Below, one piece after another: positions 1 through 8,501 of a stretch of DNA of 64,000 bases. The notes beneath the pieces are model-generated. The model worked only from the letters and a program-made list of their open reading frames with translations. It was not told the origin of the DNA and did no database searches. Within the stretch, counting starts at the first letter, position 1; each line of letters opens with the position of its first letter. A program made the translations under genes and the position numbers. This DNA is from an uncultured Acidimicrobiales bacterium (GTDB lineage: Bacteria > Actinomycetota > Acidimicrobiia > Acidimicrobiales > CADCSY01): the NCBI GenBank assembly GCA_902805555.1, contig CADCSY010000120.1:23572-87571 (forward strand). Direction: 5' to 3'.

Positions 1-1152
1 GTCGTCGCCTTGACCATCGTGGTCGGGCTGTTCACCGTGCTCAACATGGCGGCCGACCGGCTGCCGCAGCGGTGGGACGACCGGCTGCGGCCCTGGTTGT
101 TCATGGCCCCGGCGATCATCTTCATGTTCGGGGCCCTGGTCGTGCCGACCATCCGCACGGTGATCCTCTCCTTCAGTGGCGGGAGCCGCGGCGAGGACGG
201 GTTCACGACGGCGAACTGGACGGACCTGCTCGGCGACGACGCGGTGATCAGCTTCGACCGCGTCGGCGACGTCTTGACCAGCAGGCTGTTCCTCCTCGGC
301 GTCGTGCTGGTCGTCCTGGCACTCGTGGCGGCCAGGCGTGCCGCCGGCGAGCCCGACCCCGGCGCCAAGCGGGCGCTCGACCTCGGCAGCCCCGTCGCCT
401 CGGTCGCGCTCTACGCCGCCGGGTTCGCCGTGCTCATGGCCGTCTTCTCGACGCTGCGAGGGGTGATCTGGAACAACCTCTGGTGGGTCGTCGTGGTGGC
501 CGGCCTCTCGACCGCCATCGGGCTCGCGCTCGCCGTGCTGGCCGACCGGTCCAAGCGCGAGACGCTCGCCAAGTCGCTCATCTTCATGCCGATGGCCATC
601 TCGCTGGTGGGCGCAGCGATCATCTGGAAGTACATCTACGACGCGCCGGGCGCCGGTCAGGCCGAAGGCCTCCTGAACGTCTTGTGGCCGGGTGACCCGA
701 TCGACTTCCTCAGGGGCTCGTCGGGCGCCACCGGCTCGATCGCCCCCTGGAACAACTTCTTCATCATGGTGATCATGATCTGGATCCAGGCCGGCTTCGC
801 CATGGTGGTGCTGTCGGCGGCGATCAAGGGCGTGCCCGCCGAGCTGAACGAGGCGGCCCAGGTCGACGGCGCCAACGAGGCGCAGGTCTTCTGGAGGGTC
901 ATCCTCCCCCAGGTGATCGGCACGATCGTCGTCGTCATGACCACGCTCACCATCACGGTGCTGAAGGTCTTCGACCTGGTGAAGGCGACGACGGGTGGCG
1001 CGGCGGACACCGACGTGCTCGCCAACCGCGTGTACGACGGGCTGCGGAACGGCAACTTCACCAACGCGTCCACCTACGCCGTGATGATCCTCGTGCTCGT
1101 CCTGCCGATCGCCTACGTCAACATCCGACGGAACCGCCAGGAGGTCTTCTGA
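1..1152 (+). CDS. Sugar ABC transporter permease, MalF/UgpA type (5' end cut by window)
   Basis: Inner-membrane permease of a carbohydrate importer. The frame is open from base 1; a TTG at 10 could start it, but the true start is probably upstream. Several hydrophobic segments are visible, and near the C-terminus the EAA loop (EAAQVDGANEAQVFWRVILP), which docks on the ATPase, is well preserved. The TGA stop shares its last A with the ATG of the second permease, so the two are translationally coupled. The C-terminal core matches the MalF family. The extra N-terminal membrane segments are longer than in minimal members. No substrate-binding protein is in the window; it would be expected upstream. 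Confidence 0.88.
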   Translation, partial: VVALTIVVGLFTVLNMAADRLPQRWDDRLRPWLFMAPAIIFMFGALVVPTIRTVILSFSGGSRGEDGFTTANWTDLLGDDAVISFDRVGDVLTSRLFLLGVVLVVLALVAARRAAGEPDPGAKRALDLGSPVASVALYAAGFAVLMAVFSTLRGVIWNNLWWVVVVAGLSTAIGLALAVLADRSKRETLAKSLIFMPMAISLVGAAIIWKYIYDAPGAGQAEGLLNVLWPGDPIDFLRGSSGATGSIAPWNNFFIMVIMIWIQAGFAMVVLSAAIKGVPAELNEAAQVDGANEAQVFWRVILPQVIGTIVVVMTTLTITVLKVFDLVKATTGGAADTDVLANRVYDGLRNGNFTNASTYAVMILVLVLPIAYVNIRRNRQEVF

Positions 1153-2129
1153 TGGCGATCGCCGCACCGCCTCCCGCCGTCGACGTCGACGCCCGGGCAG
1201 CCCACCCCGCGAACGAACCGGTCGGCGCCCGGACGCACCGCGTCCTCGGCAGCCTCCCGACCGCCGTCCTCTGGGCCATCGTGCTCATCTGGACGATCCC
1301 GACCATCGGCCTGCTCGTGACCTCCGTGCGTCCCGAGGCCGACCAGTTCGGCGCGGGGTGGTGGACCATCGTCACCAACCCGTCGCTGACGGCCGAGCAC
1401 TACGGCAACGCCCTGTTCGACCCGCCGGGCGGCTCACTGCCGTTCAGCGACGCGTTCCTGAACTCCTTCGCCATCGCCATCCCCGGCACGCTGGTCCCCA
1501 TCGCCATCGCTGCGGCGGCGGCGTACGCGCTGGCGTGGATGGACTTCAAGGGTCGCCACTGGCTCTTCATCGGGGTGCTGGCGATGATGGCGGTGCCGCT
1601 GCAGATGGCGCTGGTCCCCCTCCAGCAGCTCTACACCGGGGGCGCCCACCTGACGATCGCCGGCACGACGTTCATCGTGTTCCCGGACCTCGACCTCAAC
1701 AACAAGCCGGTCGCCGTGTGGCTGGCGCACACCGCCTTCGGGCTCCCGCTCGCCATCTACCTCCTGCACAACTACATCTCCGGCCTGCCGAGGGACGTGT
1801 TCGAGGCGGCCCGCATCGACGGCGCCGGGCACTTCGGGATCTTCTGGCGGATCGTGCTGCCCCTCGCGAAGCCCGCCCTGGCGGCGTTCGCCATCTTCCA
1901 GTTCCTCTGGGTCTGGAACGACTACCTGCTGGCGCTCGTCTTCCTCAGCCAGAACCAGGACGCCAGCCCGCTCACCATCCAGCTCGTGAACCTCGTGACC
2001 TCGCGCGGGCAGGGGACGGAGCTGCTGCCGGCGGCCGCGTTCATCTCGATCGTCGTGCCGCTCATCATCTTCTTCTCGCTGCAGCGCTACTTCGTCCGGG
2101 GCCTGCTGGCCGGATCCGTCAAGGGATAG
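1152..2129 (+). CDS. Sugar ABC transporter permease, MalG/UgpE type
   Basis: Second permease of the same importer, 325 residues. Hydrophobic helices alternate with loops. The EAA motif ([20 protein letters not shown]) lies about two thirds along, and the C-terminal [14 protein letters not shown] tail is typical of MalG-like proteins. It overlaps the upstream permease by one base, and the ATPase follows after 10 bases, so the three form an operon. The substrate is most likely an alpha-glucoside or another oligosaccharide. This is inferred from the family and from the alpha-glucosidase at 8502-10112, not proven by sequence. Confidence 0.9.
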   Translation: MAIAAPPPAVDVDARAAHPANEPVGARTHRVLGSLPTAVLWAIVLIWTIPTIGLLVTSVRPEADQFGAGWWTIVTNPSLTAEHYGNALFDPPGGSLPFSDAFLNSFAIAIPGTLVPIAIAAAAAYALAWMDFKGRHWLFIGVLAMMAVPLQMALVPLQQLYTGGAHLTIAGTTFIVFPDLDLNNKPVAVWLAHTAFGLPLAIYLLHNYISGLPRDVFEAARIDGAGHFGIFWRIVLPLAKPALAAFAIFQFLWVWNDYLLALVFLSQNQDASPLTIQLVNLVTSRGQGTELLPAAAFISIVVPLIIFFSLQRYFVRGLLAGSVKG

Positions 2130-2139
2130 GGGGCCGCTC

Positions 2140-3315
2140 GTGGCCGACGTCAAGCTCGAGAACGTCAACAAGGTCTACGAGAACGGCTTCCACGCCGTCC
2201 ACGACCTGGACCTCGACATCACCGACGGCGAGTTCGTCGTCCTCGTCGGCCCGTCCGGCTGCGGCAAGTCGACGGCGCTGCGGATGGTGGCCGGCCTGGA
2301 GTCGATCACCGACGGCAAGCTGATCATCGGCGACCGGGTGGTGAACGACGTGCACCCGAAGGACCGCGACATCGCCTTCGTGTTCCAGAACTACGCCCTG
2401 TACCCGCACATGACGGTGCGCCAGAACATCGGCTTCGCCCTCAAGCTCCGCAAGGAGTCGAAGAGCGAGATCGACCGGCGGGTCGAGGAGGCGGCCAGGC
2501 TGCTCGAGCTCACCGAGTGGCTCGACCGCAAGCCGGGCCAGCTCTCGGGTGGGCAGCGGCAGCGGGTGGCGATGGGCCGGGCCATCGTCCGGCGGCCGCA
2601 GGTGTTCCTCATGGACGAGCCGCTGTCGAACCTCGACGCCAAGCTGCGGGTCCAGATGCGGGCCGAGGTGAACCGGCTCCAGCACGACCTCGGCGTCACC
2701 ACCCTCTACGTCACCCACGACCAGATCGAGGCGATGACGATGGGCGACCGCGTGGCCGTGATGGACAAGGGGTGGCTCCAGCAGGTGGACACGCCCCAGA
2801 ACCTCTACGACCACCCCGACAACCTGTTCGTCGCCACGTTCATCGGCTCGCCGCAGATGAACCTCGTGCTCGGCACCCTCGACCTCGGCGGGGCCGAACC
2901 CCACGTCGTGGTGGGCGCCCACCGCTTCGACCTCACGCCCGCCGTGCTGGCCGAGCGCCCGGGCCTGCGAGGGTTCGACGGTGCCGACGTCGTGATCGGC
3001 ATCCGGCCGGAGAGCCTCGAGGACGCAGCGATCGATGCCGGCCGACACCCGTCGACGATCGACGTGATGGTCGAGCTGCGTGAGGGCCTCGGCTCCGAGG
3101 TGGTGGCCCACGCCCGGCTCGACGCCCGCACGCCGAAGGTCGAGACCGCGCAGAAGGACCCGGACGCGAGCTTCACCGGGGGCGGCGGTGTCGAGGTGGT
3201 CGCCCGCCTCGACCCCAGGACCAACGTCCGGATGGGCAACCTGGCCACGCTGAGCGTCGACGTCGAGCGGCTGCACTTCTTCGACCAGGCCACCGGCCTC
3301 GCCATCCGCACCTGA
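2140..3315 (+). CDS. Sugar ABC transporter ATP-binding protein, MalK/UgpC (MsiK-like) type
   Basis: Cytoplasmic ATPase, 391 residues, that powers the importer. Walker [10 protein letters not shown] is at residues 37-45, followed by the [14 protein letters not shown] signature, Walker [13 protein letters not shown] and the switch histidine in YVTHDQ. The C-terminal third is the TOBE/OB regulatory domain usual in MalK-type subunits. GTG start at 2140. ATPases of this type can serve several sugar transporters in actinobacteria, so it may not be dedicated to the adjacent permeases. Confidence 0.93.
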   Translation: MADVKLENVNKVYENGFHAVHDLDLDITDGEFVVLVGPSGCGKSTALRMVAGLESITDGKLIIGDRVVNDVHPKDRDIAFVFQNYALYPHMTVRQNIGFALKLRKESKSEIDRRVEEAARLLELTEWLDRKPGQLSGGQRQRVAMGRAIVRRPQVFLMDEPLSNLDAKLRVQMRAEVNRLQHDLGVTTLYVTHDQIEAMTMGDRVAVMDKGWLQQVDTPQNLYDHPDNLFVATFIGSPQMNLVLGTLDLGGAEPHVVVGAHRFDLTPAVLAERPGLRGFDGADVVIGIRPESLEDAAIDAGRHPSTIDVMVELREGLGSEVVAHARLDARTPKVETAQKDPDASFTGGGGVEVVARLDPRTNVRMGNLATLSVDVERLHFFDQATGLAIRT

Positions 3316-3349
3316 CGGCTGCGGCGAGCCGCTGGCGCCCCGCCCTCCT

Positions 3350-4192
3350 GTGAGCCCGCCGAGGCGGCAGCCACGGACGGCCTTCGTGCTCGGCGGCGCG
3401 AGGAACCTCGGCGCCATGCAGGTCGGGATGCTCCAGGCCCTCCTCGGGGCCGGGGTCGTCCCCGACCTCGTCGTCGGCTGCTCCGTCGGCGCCATCAACG
3501 GCGCAGCCATCGCCAGGAACCCGACGGTGGCGGGGGCGGCGGCCCTCGAGGAGCTGTGGACGTCGATGTCACGTCGGGACGTGTGGCCCGTGGGGCGTCA
3601 CCGGGCGCCGGTGCGCCTGTTCCGGCGCGGCTCGTCGGTGCACGGCAACGCCGGGCTGCGGGCGGTGCTCGACCGCCACCTGCCGCCGACGTTCGAAGAG
3701 CTGGCCGTGCCCTTCGCCTGCGTGGCCGCCGAGCTGTCGACGGGCGAGGCGCGGTGGTTCGCCTCGGGCCCCCTGCGGGACGCGGTGCTGGCCTCGGCCG
3801 CGCTGCCCGGCCTGCTCCCTCCGGTGGAGGTCGACGGGCGGGTGCTGATCGACGGCGCCGCCGTGGACGTGGTGCCCGTGGCCCAGGCCGTGGCCCTCGG
3901 CGCCGAACGGCTCTTCGTGCTCCAGATCAAGGACCTCGACGCCCCCGCGCCCCCGCCGACGAGGCCCGTCGAGGTGCTCGTCCGCGCCTTCGCCATCTCA
4001 CGCAACGCCCGCCTCGTCCACGAGCTGGGCGCGCTGTCGCCGTCGGTGGAGGTGCACGTCCTGCCGGTCGTGGAGTGGCCCCGCCTGCGCTACGACGGGT
4101 TCAGCCGGAGCGCCGAGCTGATCGCGTCGGCCCGGGACGCGGCCGCCGGCCACCTCGCCGCCGCGGCGGCCGGTCGAGCGGGCCGGGCCTAG
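3350..4192 (+). CDS. Patatin-like phospholipase / acyl hydrolase
   Basis: Predicted Ser-Asp lipid acyl hydrolase, 280 residues. The oxyanion-hole segment GGARNLGAM is at about 15-23. The nucleophile elbow GCSVG is at 43-47 with Ser45, and the dyad Asp168 lies in LIDGA. The hole reads GGARN rather than the usual GGGxRG, a small deviation. No signal peptide or membrane helix is visible, so it is probably cytosolic or peripheral. GTG start; 34 bases separate it from the transporter operon, and it could be cotranscribed. The substrate cannot be told from the sequence. Confidence 0.85.
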   Translation: MSPPRRQPRTAFVLGGARNLGAMQVGMLQALLGAGVVPDLVVGCSVGAINGAAIARNPTVAGAAALEELWTSMSRRDVWPVGRHRAPVRLFRRGSSVHGNAGLRAVLDRHLPPTFEELAVPFACVAAELSTGEARWFASGPLRDAVLASAALPGLLPPVEVDGRVLIDGAAVDVVPVAQAVALGAERLFVLQIKDLDAPAPPPTRPVEVLVRAFAISRNARLVHELGALSPSVEVHVLPVVEWPRLRYDGFSRSAELIASARDAAAGHLAAAAAGRAGRA

Positions 4193-4195
4193 GGT
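4190..4195 (+). promoter_or_regulatory. -10 box of a probable leaderless promoter
   Basis: TAGGGT ends 7 bases before the ATG at 4203, the spacing of actinobacterial leaderless transcripts. It overlaps the stop codon of the patatin-like gene. Confidence 0.5.
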
Positions 4196-4202
4196 CGCGC
4201 CC

Positions 4203-4646
4203 ATGTCGGACTCGAGCCCCGTCCACCTCACCCCGTCGGGGCCACCCGAGACGGTCCTCGACCCGGAGCCGGCCGAGGCCCTCGAGTCCCTCACCGCCGC
4301 CCTCGGCCTCTCCGGCGAGCAGCGCCGGAAGGCGGTGTCGGCCGTGGTCGCCAGGCACCCCCGCTTCCTCGACGGGTGGGCCCGCCTCGGCGAGCTGGCA
4401 CGAGACGACGTCGAGGCCTACGCCTGCTTCCGGGTCGGCTACCACCGGGGCCTCGACCGCCTCCGGCAGTCGGGGTGGCGGGGGTCGGGCTACGTCCGCT
4501 GGGAGCACGAGACGAACCGCGGGTTCCTCCGCTCGCTGCAGGGCCTCCAGGCCAAGGCCGCTGCGATCGGCGAGGACGACGAGGCCGAGCGCACCTCGCT
4601 GTTCCTCACCCAGCTCGATCCCGGTCTCGCCGGCGGCGGTCGGTGA
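4203..4646 (+). CDS. DUF3151 family protein
   Basis: Conserved actinobacterial protein of unknown function, 147 residues. The stretch from DGWARLGELARDDVEAYAC through RVGYHRGLDRLRQSGWRGSG to WEHETNRGFLRSL matches my recollection of the DUF3151 family. It looks helical and soluble, without signal or membrane segments. ATG start chosen because a TAGGGT -10 box lies 7 bases upstream and no Shine-Dalgarno is visible. No function is proposed. Confidence 0.8.
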   Translation: MSDSSPVHLTPSGPPETVLDPEPAEALESLTAALGLSGEQRRKAVSAVVARHPRFLDGWARLGELARDDVEAYACFRVGYHRGLDRLRQSGWRGSGYVRWEHETNRGFLRSLQGLQAKAAAIGEDDEAERTSLFLTQLDPGLAGGGR

Positions 4647-4733
4647 CCACTCCGACGCACCGCGAACGGCGCAGGGGGGCGTCAGGCCGGCCGTGCTCCG
4701 GGACACCGACGGCCTGGCCGAGCCCACCGGCAC

Positions 4734-4753
4734 CTGCGCTGGCGCCGGCGCAG
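4734..4753. other. Inverted repeat in the 4647-4778 intergenic gap
   Basis: CTGCGC and GCGCAG arms flank a GC-rich loop that can itself fold. It lies downstream of the DUF3151 gene and could be a weak terminator, though it lacks a U-tract. Nothing else is seen in this 132-base gap except a CACAAT -10-like box at 4767-4772, six bases before the rhodanese ATG. Confidence 0.3.
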
Positions 4754-4778
4754 CGACGGACAGCGCCACAATGGGTGC

Positions 4779-5117
4779 ATGACCGAGCCTGCGCCACTCC
4801 CCGAGGTCGACGTCGCCGCACTCGCGGGCGCACCTGCTGACGCCTTCGTCCTCGACGTCCGCCAGCCGGAGGAGTACGAGGCCGGCCACGTGCCGGGCGC
4901 CGTCCTCCTCCCGCTCGACCAGCTCGGGGCCAGGCTCGACGAGGTCCCGAAGGACGAGCACCTCTACGTGATCTGCAAGTCCGGTGGACGAAGTGCCGCT
5001 GCGGTGGAAGCGCTCACCGGCGCCGGGTACGACGCGACCAACGTGGCCGGGGGCACCATGGCCTGGATCGAGGCGGGCCATCCCACCGTGTCGGGTGCCG
5101 AGGTGGGCCACCGGTGA
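4779..5117 (+). CDS. Rhodanese-like domain protein
   Basis: Single rhodanese domain of 112 residues. LDVRQPEEYEAGHVPGA is the N-terminal signature, and the active-site Cys lies in CKSGGRS. Such proteins carry sulfane sulfur on the Cys for transfer reactions; the acceptor is unknown. The gene overlaps the RNase D-like gene by four bases (GTGA), so the two are coupled. The likely -10 box CACAAT ends six bases before the ATG, suggesting a leaderless message. Confidence 0.9.
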   Translation: MTEPAPLPEVDVAALAGAPADAFVLDVRQPEEYEAGHVPGAVLLPLDQLGARLDEVPKDEHLYVICKSGGRSAAAVEALTGAGYDATNVAGGTMAWIEAGHPTVSGAEVGHR

Positions 5118-6328
5118 ACCTGCCGGCGGGCACGAACCTCGTCACCACCGCCGCCCAGCTCGACGACGTCGTCGACGAGCTGCTCGACGAGCCCGCGTAC
5201 GCCCTCGACACCGAGTTCCACCGCGAGCGCAGCTACTACGCCAACGTCGCGCTCCTGCAGCTCGCCTGGCCGGGCCGGTGCGCGCTCATCGACCCGCTCG
5301 CCGTCGACCTGGAGCCGTTCGGTGAGGTCCTCGAGGGGCCGGGGCTCGCCGTGCTGCACGCCTCGACCCAGGACCTCGAGGTGCTCCTGCGGGCGTGCGG
5401 GGTCGTCCCGCGCCGGCTGTTCGACACCCAGCTCGCAGCCGGGTTCCTGGGCTTCTCCACGCCGTCGCTGTCCTCCCTCGTCGAGCGGGTGCTCGACGTC
5501 CACCTCCCGAAGGCGAGCCGCCTCACCGACTGGCTGCGGCGCCCGCTGAGCGACGACCAGCTCACCTACGCCGCCGCCGACGTGCTCCACCTCCTGGACC
5601 TCACCGACGCCCTCGTGAAGGAGCTCGACGGCACCGGCCGGCTGGTCTGGGCGGAGGAGGAGTGCGAGCTGCTCAGGACCCGCGGCTGGGGTCCGCCCGA
5701 CCCCGACAACGCCTGGCTGCGCATCAAGGAGGCCCGCACCCTGCGAGGCCGGAGCCGGGGCGTCGCCCAGACCGTCGCCGCCTGGCGGGAGCGCCGAGCC
5801 GCCGAGCTCGACCAGCCGGTGCGCTTCATCCTCTCGGACCTCGCGATCGTCGGCATCGCCGGCAAGCCGCCGAAGGACCTCGAGGCGCTGCGGGCCGTCC
5901 GAGGGCTCGACGAGCGCAACGCTCGCGGCACCGTCGGTGCGTCGTTGCTGGCGGCGGTCGAGGAGGGCCGTTCGCTGCCCGACGACGCCATCCGCCTGCC
6001 CAAGCGGGAGGAGGTGGACCGCGACCTCAGGGCGGCGGTGGCCCTCGTGTCCGCCTGGGTCACCCAGGTCAGCCGCCTGCTGCGGATCGACCCCTCCCTG
6101 CTCGCCACCCGCACCGACCTCGCCACCTTCCTGTCGAAGGACCCCGACGCCCGCCTGGCCTCCGGTTGGCGCAAGGACCTGCTCGGTGACGCCATCGAGG
6201 AGCTCGTCGGCGGCACCTACGCACTCGCCTTCGACGGCGCCGGGGGCCTGGCCCTGGAGCGCCGCTCGGGCGAGACGGTCACGATCGACCTCCCGGTCCC
6301 AGCCGCTCCCTGGACCTCGGGAGGCTGA
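5114..6328 (+). CDS. rnd: RNase D-like 3'-5' exonuclease with HRDC domain
   Basis: DEDD-family ribonuclease, 404 residues, probably trimming structured or transfer RNAs. Motif I is LDTEFHRE with Asp32 and Glu34, motif II has the Asp of ASTQDLEVL, and motif III YAAAD supplies the Tyr and Asp of the DEDDy subclass. The second half contains HRDC-like helices (for example AWRERRAAELDQPVRFILSD). It starts with GTG inside the rhodanese stop codon region. In actinobacteria this family is often simply annotated as ribonuclease D; the exact substrate is unproven. Confidence 0.9.
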   Translation: MNLPAGTNLVTTAAQLDDVVDELLDEPAYALDTEFHRERSYYANVALLQLAWPGRCALIDPLAVDLEPFGEVLEGPGLAVLHASTQDLEVLLRACGVVPRRLFDTQLAAGFLGFSTPSLSSLVERVLDVHLPKASRLTDWLRRPLSDDQLTYAAADVLHLLDLTDALVKELDGTGRLVWAEEECELLRTRGWGPPDPDNAWLRIKEARTLRGRSRGVAQTVAAWRERRAAELDQPVRFILSDLAIVGIAGKPPKDLEALRAVRGLDERNARGTVGASLLAAVEEGRSLPDDAIRLPKREEVDRDLRAAVALVSAWVTQVSRLLRIDPSLLATRTDLATFLSKDPDARLASGWRKDLLGDAIEELVGGTYALAFDGAGGLALERRSGETVTIDLPVPAAPWTSGG

Positions 6329-6412
6329 CCCCGACCCAGCCGGCGGGCCCACCGATCCGCGTCCACGAGGTCCTTGTCAACGAGATCCGTGGCGGGGGCG
6401 TCTGTACGGGTG

Positions 6413-6964
6413 ATGATGCCGACGATGGCTCTCCCGGACGTGCCGACGCCGGCGCACGCCGACGAGCTCGTCGCCGCCCTGCACCGTGAGCAGTACGGGG
6501 CCCTGGTCAGGTTGGCCGGGCTGCTGCTGCACGACCGGGGGGCCAGCGAGGAGGTGGTGCAGGACGCCTTCGTCCAGCTGCACCTGCGGTGGCGCAGGCT
6601 GCGCGACCCGGAGAAGGCCGCCGCCTGGTTGCGCAGCGCGGTGCTGAACGGTGCTCGCTCGCGCCTGCGCCACCTCGAGGTCGGGCGCCGCCATGCGTCG
6701 CGCACGTCGCCGGTCGGAGGGCACGAGTCGGCCGAGGACGTGGCGCTGGCCAGGGGCTCGCACCAGGGGGTGGTCGCTGCGCTGCAGGCCCTCCCCCCAC
6801 GCCAGCGGGAAGCCGTGGTCCTCCGCTACTACCTCGACCTGTCGGAGGCCGAGATGGCGACCGCCATGGGCGTGTCGGCCGGCTCCGTCAAGACCCACCT
6901 CCACCGCGGCCTCGCCGCCCTCCACACCCGCATCGAGAGCCGAGAGGCCGAGGGGAACACATGA
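6413..6964 (+). CDS. ECF-type RNA polymerase sigma factor
   Basis: Small sigma factor of about 183 residues. Region 2 contains LLHDRGASEEVVQDAFVQLH. Region 4 contains LPPRQREAVVLRYYLDLSEA followed by the helix-turn-helix AMGVSAGSVKTHLHRGL. Start candidates are the adjacent ATGs at 6413 and 6416; a TTG at 6374 would add 13 unlikely residues. The stop overlaps the next gene in ATGA, so sigma factor and membrane partner are made together. The target promoters are unknown. Confidence 0.88.
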   Translation: MMPTMALPDVPTPAHADELVAALHREQYGALVRLAGLLLHDRGASEEVVQDAFVQLHLRWRRLRDPEKAAAWLRSAVLNGARSRLRHLEVGRRHASRTSPVGGHESAEDVALARGSHQGVVAALQALPPRQREAVVLRYYLDLSEAEMATAMGVSAGSVKTHLHRGLAALHTRIESREAEGNT

Positions 6965-8493
6965 GCGCCGACGACGACCTCCGACACGCGCTGCGGGCCG
7001 AGGCCGAGCACTACGACCCGGCCGACGACGGCTGGGCCGGCATCAGTGCAGGGGTGCGGGTGGCCCAGCGGCGGCGCCGGATCCAGGCTGGCGTGCTCGG
7101 CGGCCTCGCGATGTCAGGCCTCGCGCTCGCCATCGGCCTGACCGCCGGCGGCGGGAGCACCGACGTCGACGCCGGGCGTGAGCTGGTCCCTGCGGGCACC
7201 ACGCAGGAGGAGGCCGAGGTGGCCCCACCTGCGACCGAGGCGCCGGCCACCACGCCACCGGCGACGGCGCCCGTCGCCGGCGGGGCGCCGGCCACCACGG
7301 CACCGCAGCCCCCTGCGCCGGCACCGGCGCCGGCAGGCCCGTTCCCCGGGATCTGGCCCTTCTCGACGCAGGAGGCGGTCGACGGCCACGGCGACGGCAA
7401 CGGTCCGACCTTCGATGTCACCGACGCGGCCGTCACCGCCGAAGCCTTCGCCCGGGACTACATCGGCATGCTCGACCCGGTCGTCGGCGACGCGGAACCG
7501 GCGGGGGACGGGGAGGTCACGGTCGACCTGCGCCAGCGGGGTGAGGACGGCAGGCCGCTCGGCGCCGCCGGTCCGGTGACCGTCGTCACCCTCCGCTCGT
7601 TCGCGTCCCCGGACGGCCCCGTGTGGTCGGCGGTGGGTGCGAGGTCGGCGAACGTCGTCGTCGACGAGCCGGCGGCGGGCGCCCAGATCGCCTCACCGCT
7701 GACGGTGCGCGGTCGAGCCACCGGCTACGAGGGCACCGTGGCGGCCGAGGTCCGCGAGGACGGCATGGCAGCAGGACAGCACCTCGGCCAGGAGGTGGGC
7801 ATCGCCGGCACCGGCGGCGAGCTGGGGCCCCTGGCGCTCGCGGTCCCCTTCGACCGGCCCGCCGGCGGCGCCGGCGCCCTGCTCGTCACCACCGACACCG
7901 GGCGCGACGGCGTCGGGGTCTGGGAGGCGACCGTGGTCAAGGTGGTCTTCGACGAGGCCGCTGCGGGTCCGGGCCCCGGTCCTGGGAGGACGGACTGCCG
8001 GGTGTCGCCGCCCGCCGGCGAGCCGACGGCGGCGCAGATGGACGTCACCGCGTTCTTCGTCTGCGACGCCGCCGTGCAGGCAGGTGACGGCGTGGACGCT
8101 GCCCTCGTCCCCGTCGTGCGCCGGGTTCCCCGGGACGCCGGCGTCCTCCGGGCCACCCTGCGTGCCTTCCTGGCCGGGACCTCGGCAGAGGACGACGAGC
8201 GCGGCGTGAGCGCCTTCACCTCCTCCTCCTCCTCGGATCAGTCCGGCACCGAGGTCCGGGTGTCGATCACGGACGGCACCGCCGTCGTCGACTTCGACGC
8301 CTCCCTGACCGTGACCGCCGACGCTGCGTCGACGTCAGCGGGGTCCGAGCTCTTCCAGGGAGCCCTCAACCGCACCGTGCTCCAGTTCGCCACGGTCGAG
8401 CGCGTCGAGTACCGCCTCGGTGGCAGCTGTGACGCCTTCTGGGAGTGGCAGCAGGCGGGCGGCTGCCGGCCCGTGACGAGGGACGACCTGTAG
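6961..8493 (+). CDS. Membrane-anchored Gmad2 / GerMN domain protein, candidate anti-sigma partner
   Basis: 510-residue protein. Residues 1-40 are charged and cytoplasmic in appearance, 41-62 form one membrane helix after RRRR, and a long Pro/Thr/Ala linker follows. Next is a Gmad2-like Ig fold (from NVVVDEPAAGAQIASPLTV) and a C-terminal GerMN-like domain (VTAFFVCDAA through GTAVVDFDASL). The topology, and the four-base overlap with the sigma gene, resemble anti-sigma factors that sense envelope state. The N-terminal tail is short and does not show a clear zinc anti-sigma motif, so the role is inference. GerMN and Gmad2 are families first known from spore-germination and envelope proteins. Confidence 0.75.
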   Translation: MSADDDLRHALRAEAEHYDPADDGWAGISAGVRVAQRRRRIQAGVLGGLAMSGLALAIGLTAGGGSTDVDAGRELVPAGTTQEEAEVAPPATEAPATTPPATAPVAGGAPATTAPQPPAPAPAPAGPFPGIWPFSTQEAVDGHGDGNGPTFDVTDAAVTAEAFARDYIGMLDPVVGDAEPAGDGEVTVDLRQRGEDGRPLGAAGPVTVVTLRSFASPDGPVWSAVGARSANVVVDEPAAGAQIASPLTVRGRATGYEGTVAAEVREDGMAAGQHLGQEVGIAGTGGELGPLALAVPFDRPAGGAGALLVTTDTGRDGVGVWEATVVKVVFDEAAAGPGPGPGRTDCRVSPPAGEPTAAQMDVTAFFVCDAAVQAGDGVDAALVPVVRRVPRDAGVLRATLRAFLAGTSAEDDERGVSAFTSSSSSDQSGTEVRVSITDGTAVVDFDASLTVTADAASTSAGSELFQGALNRTVLQFATVERVEYRLGGSCDAFWEWQQAGGCRPVTRDDL

Positions 8494-8501
8494 CGGCGAC
8501 G

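Noticed and set aside
6374-6412. Earlier TTG start for the sigma factor
   Set aside because: The added residues (MSTRSVAGASVRV) are not sigma-like and no ribosome-binding site precedes it; ATG 6413 or 6416 is simpler.
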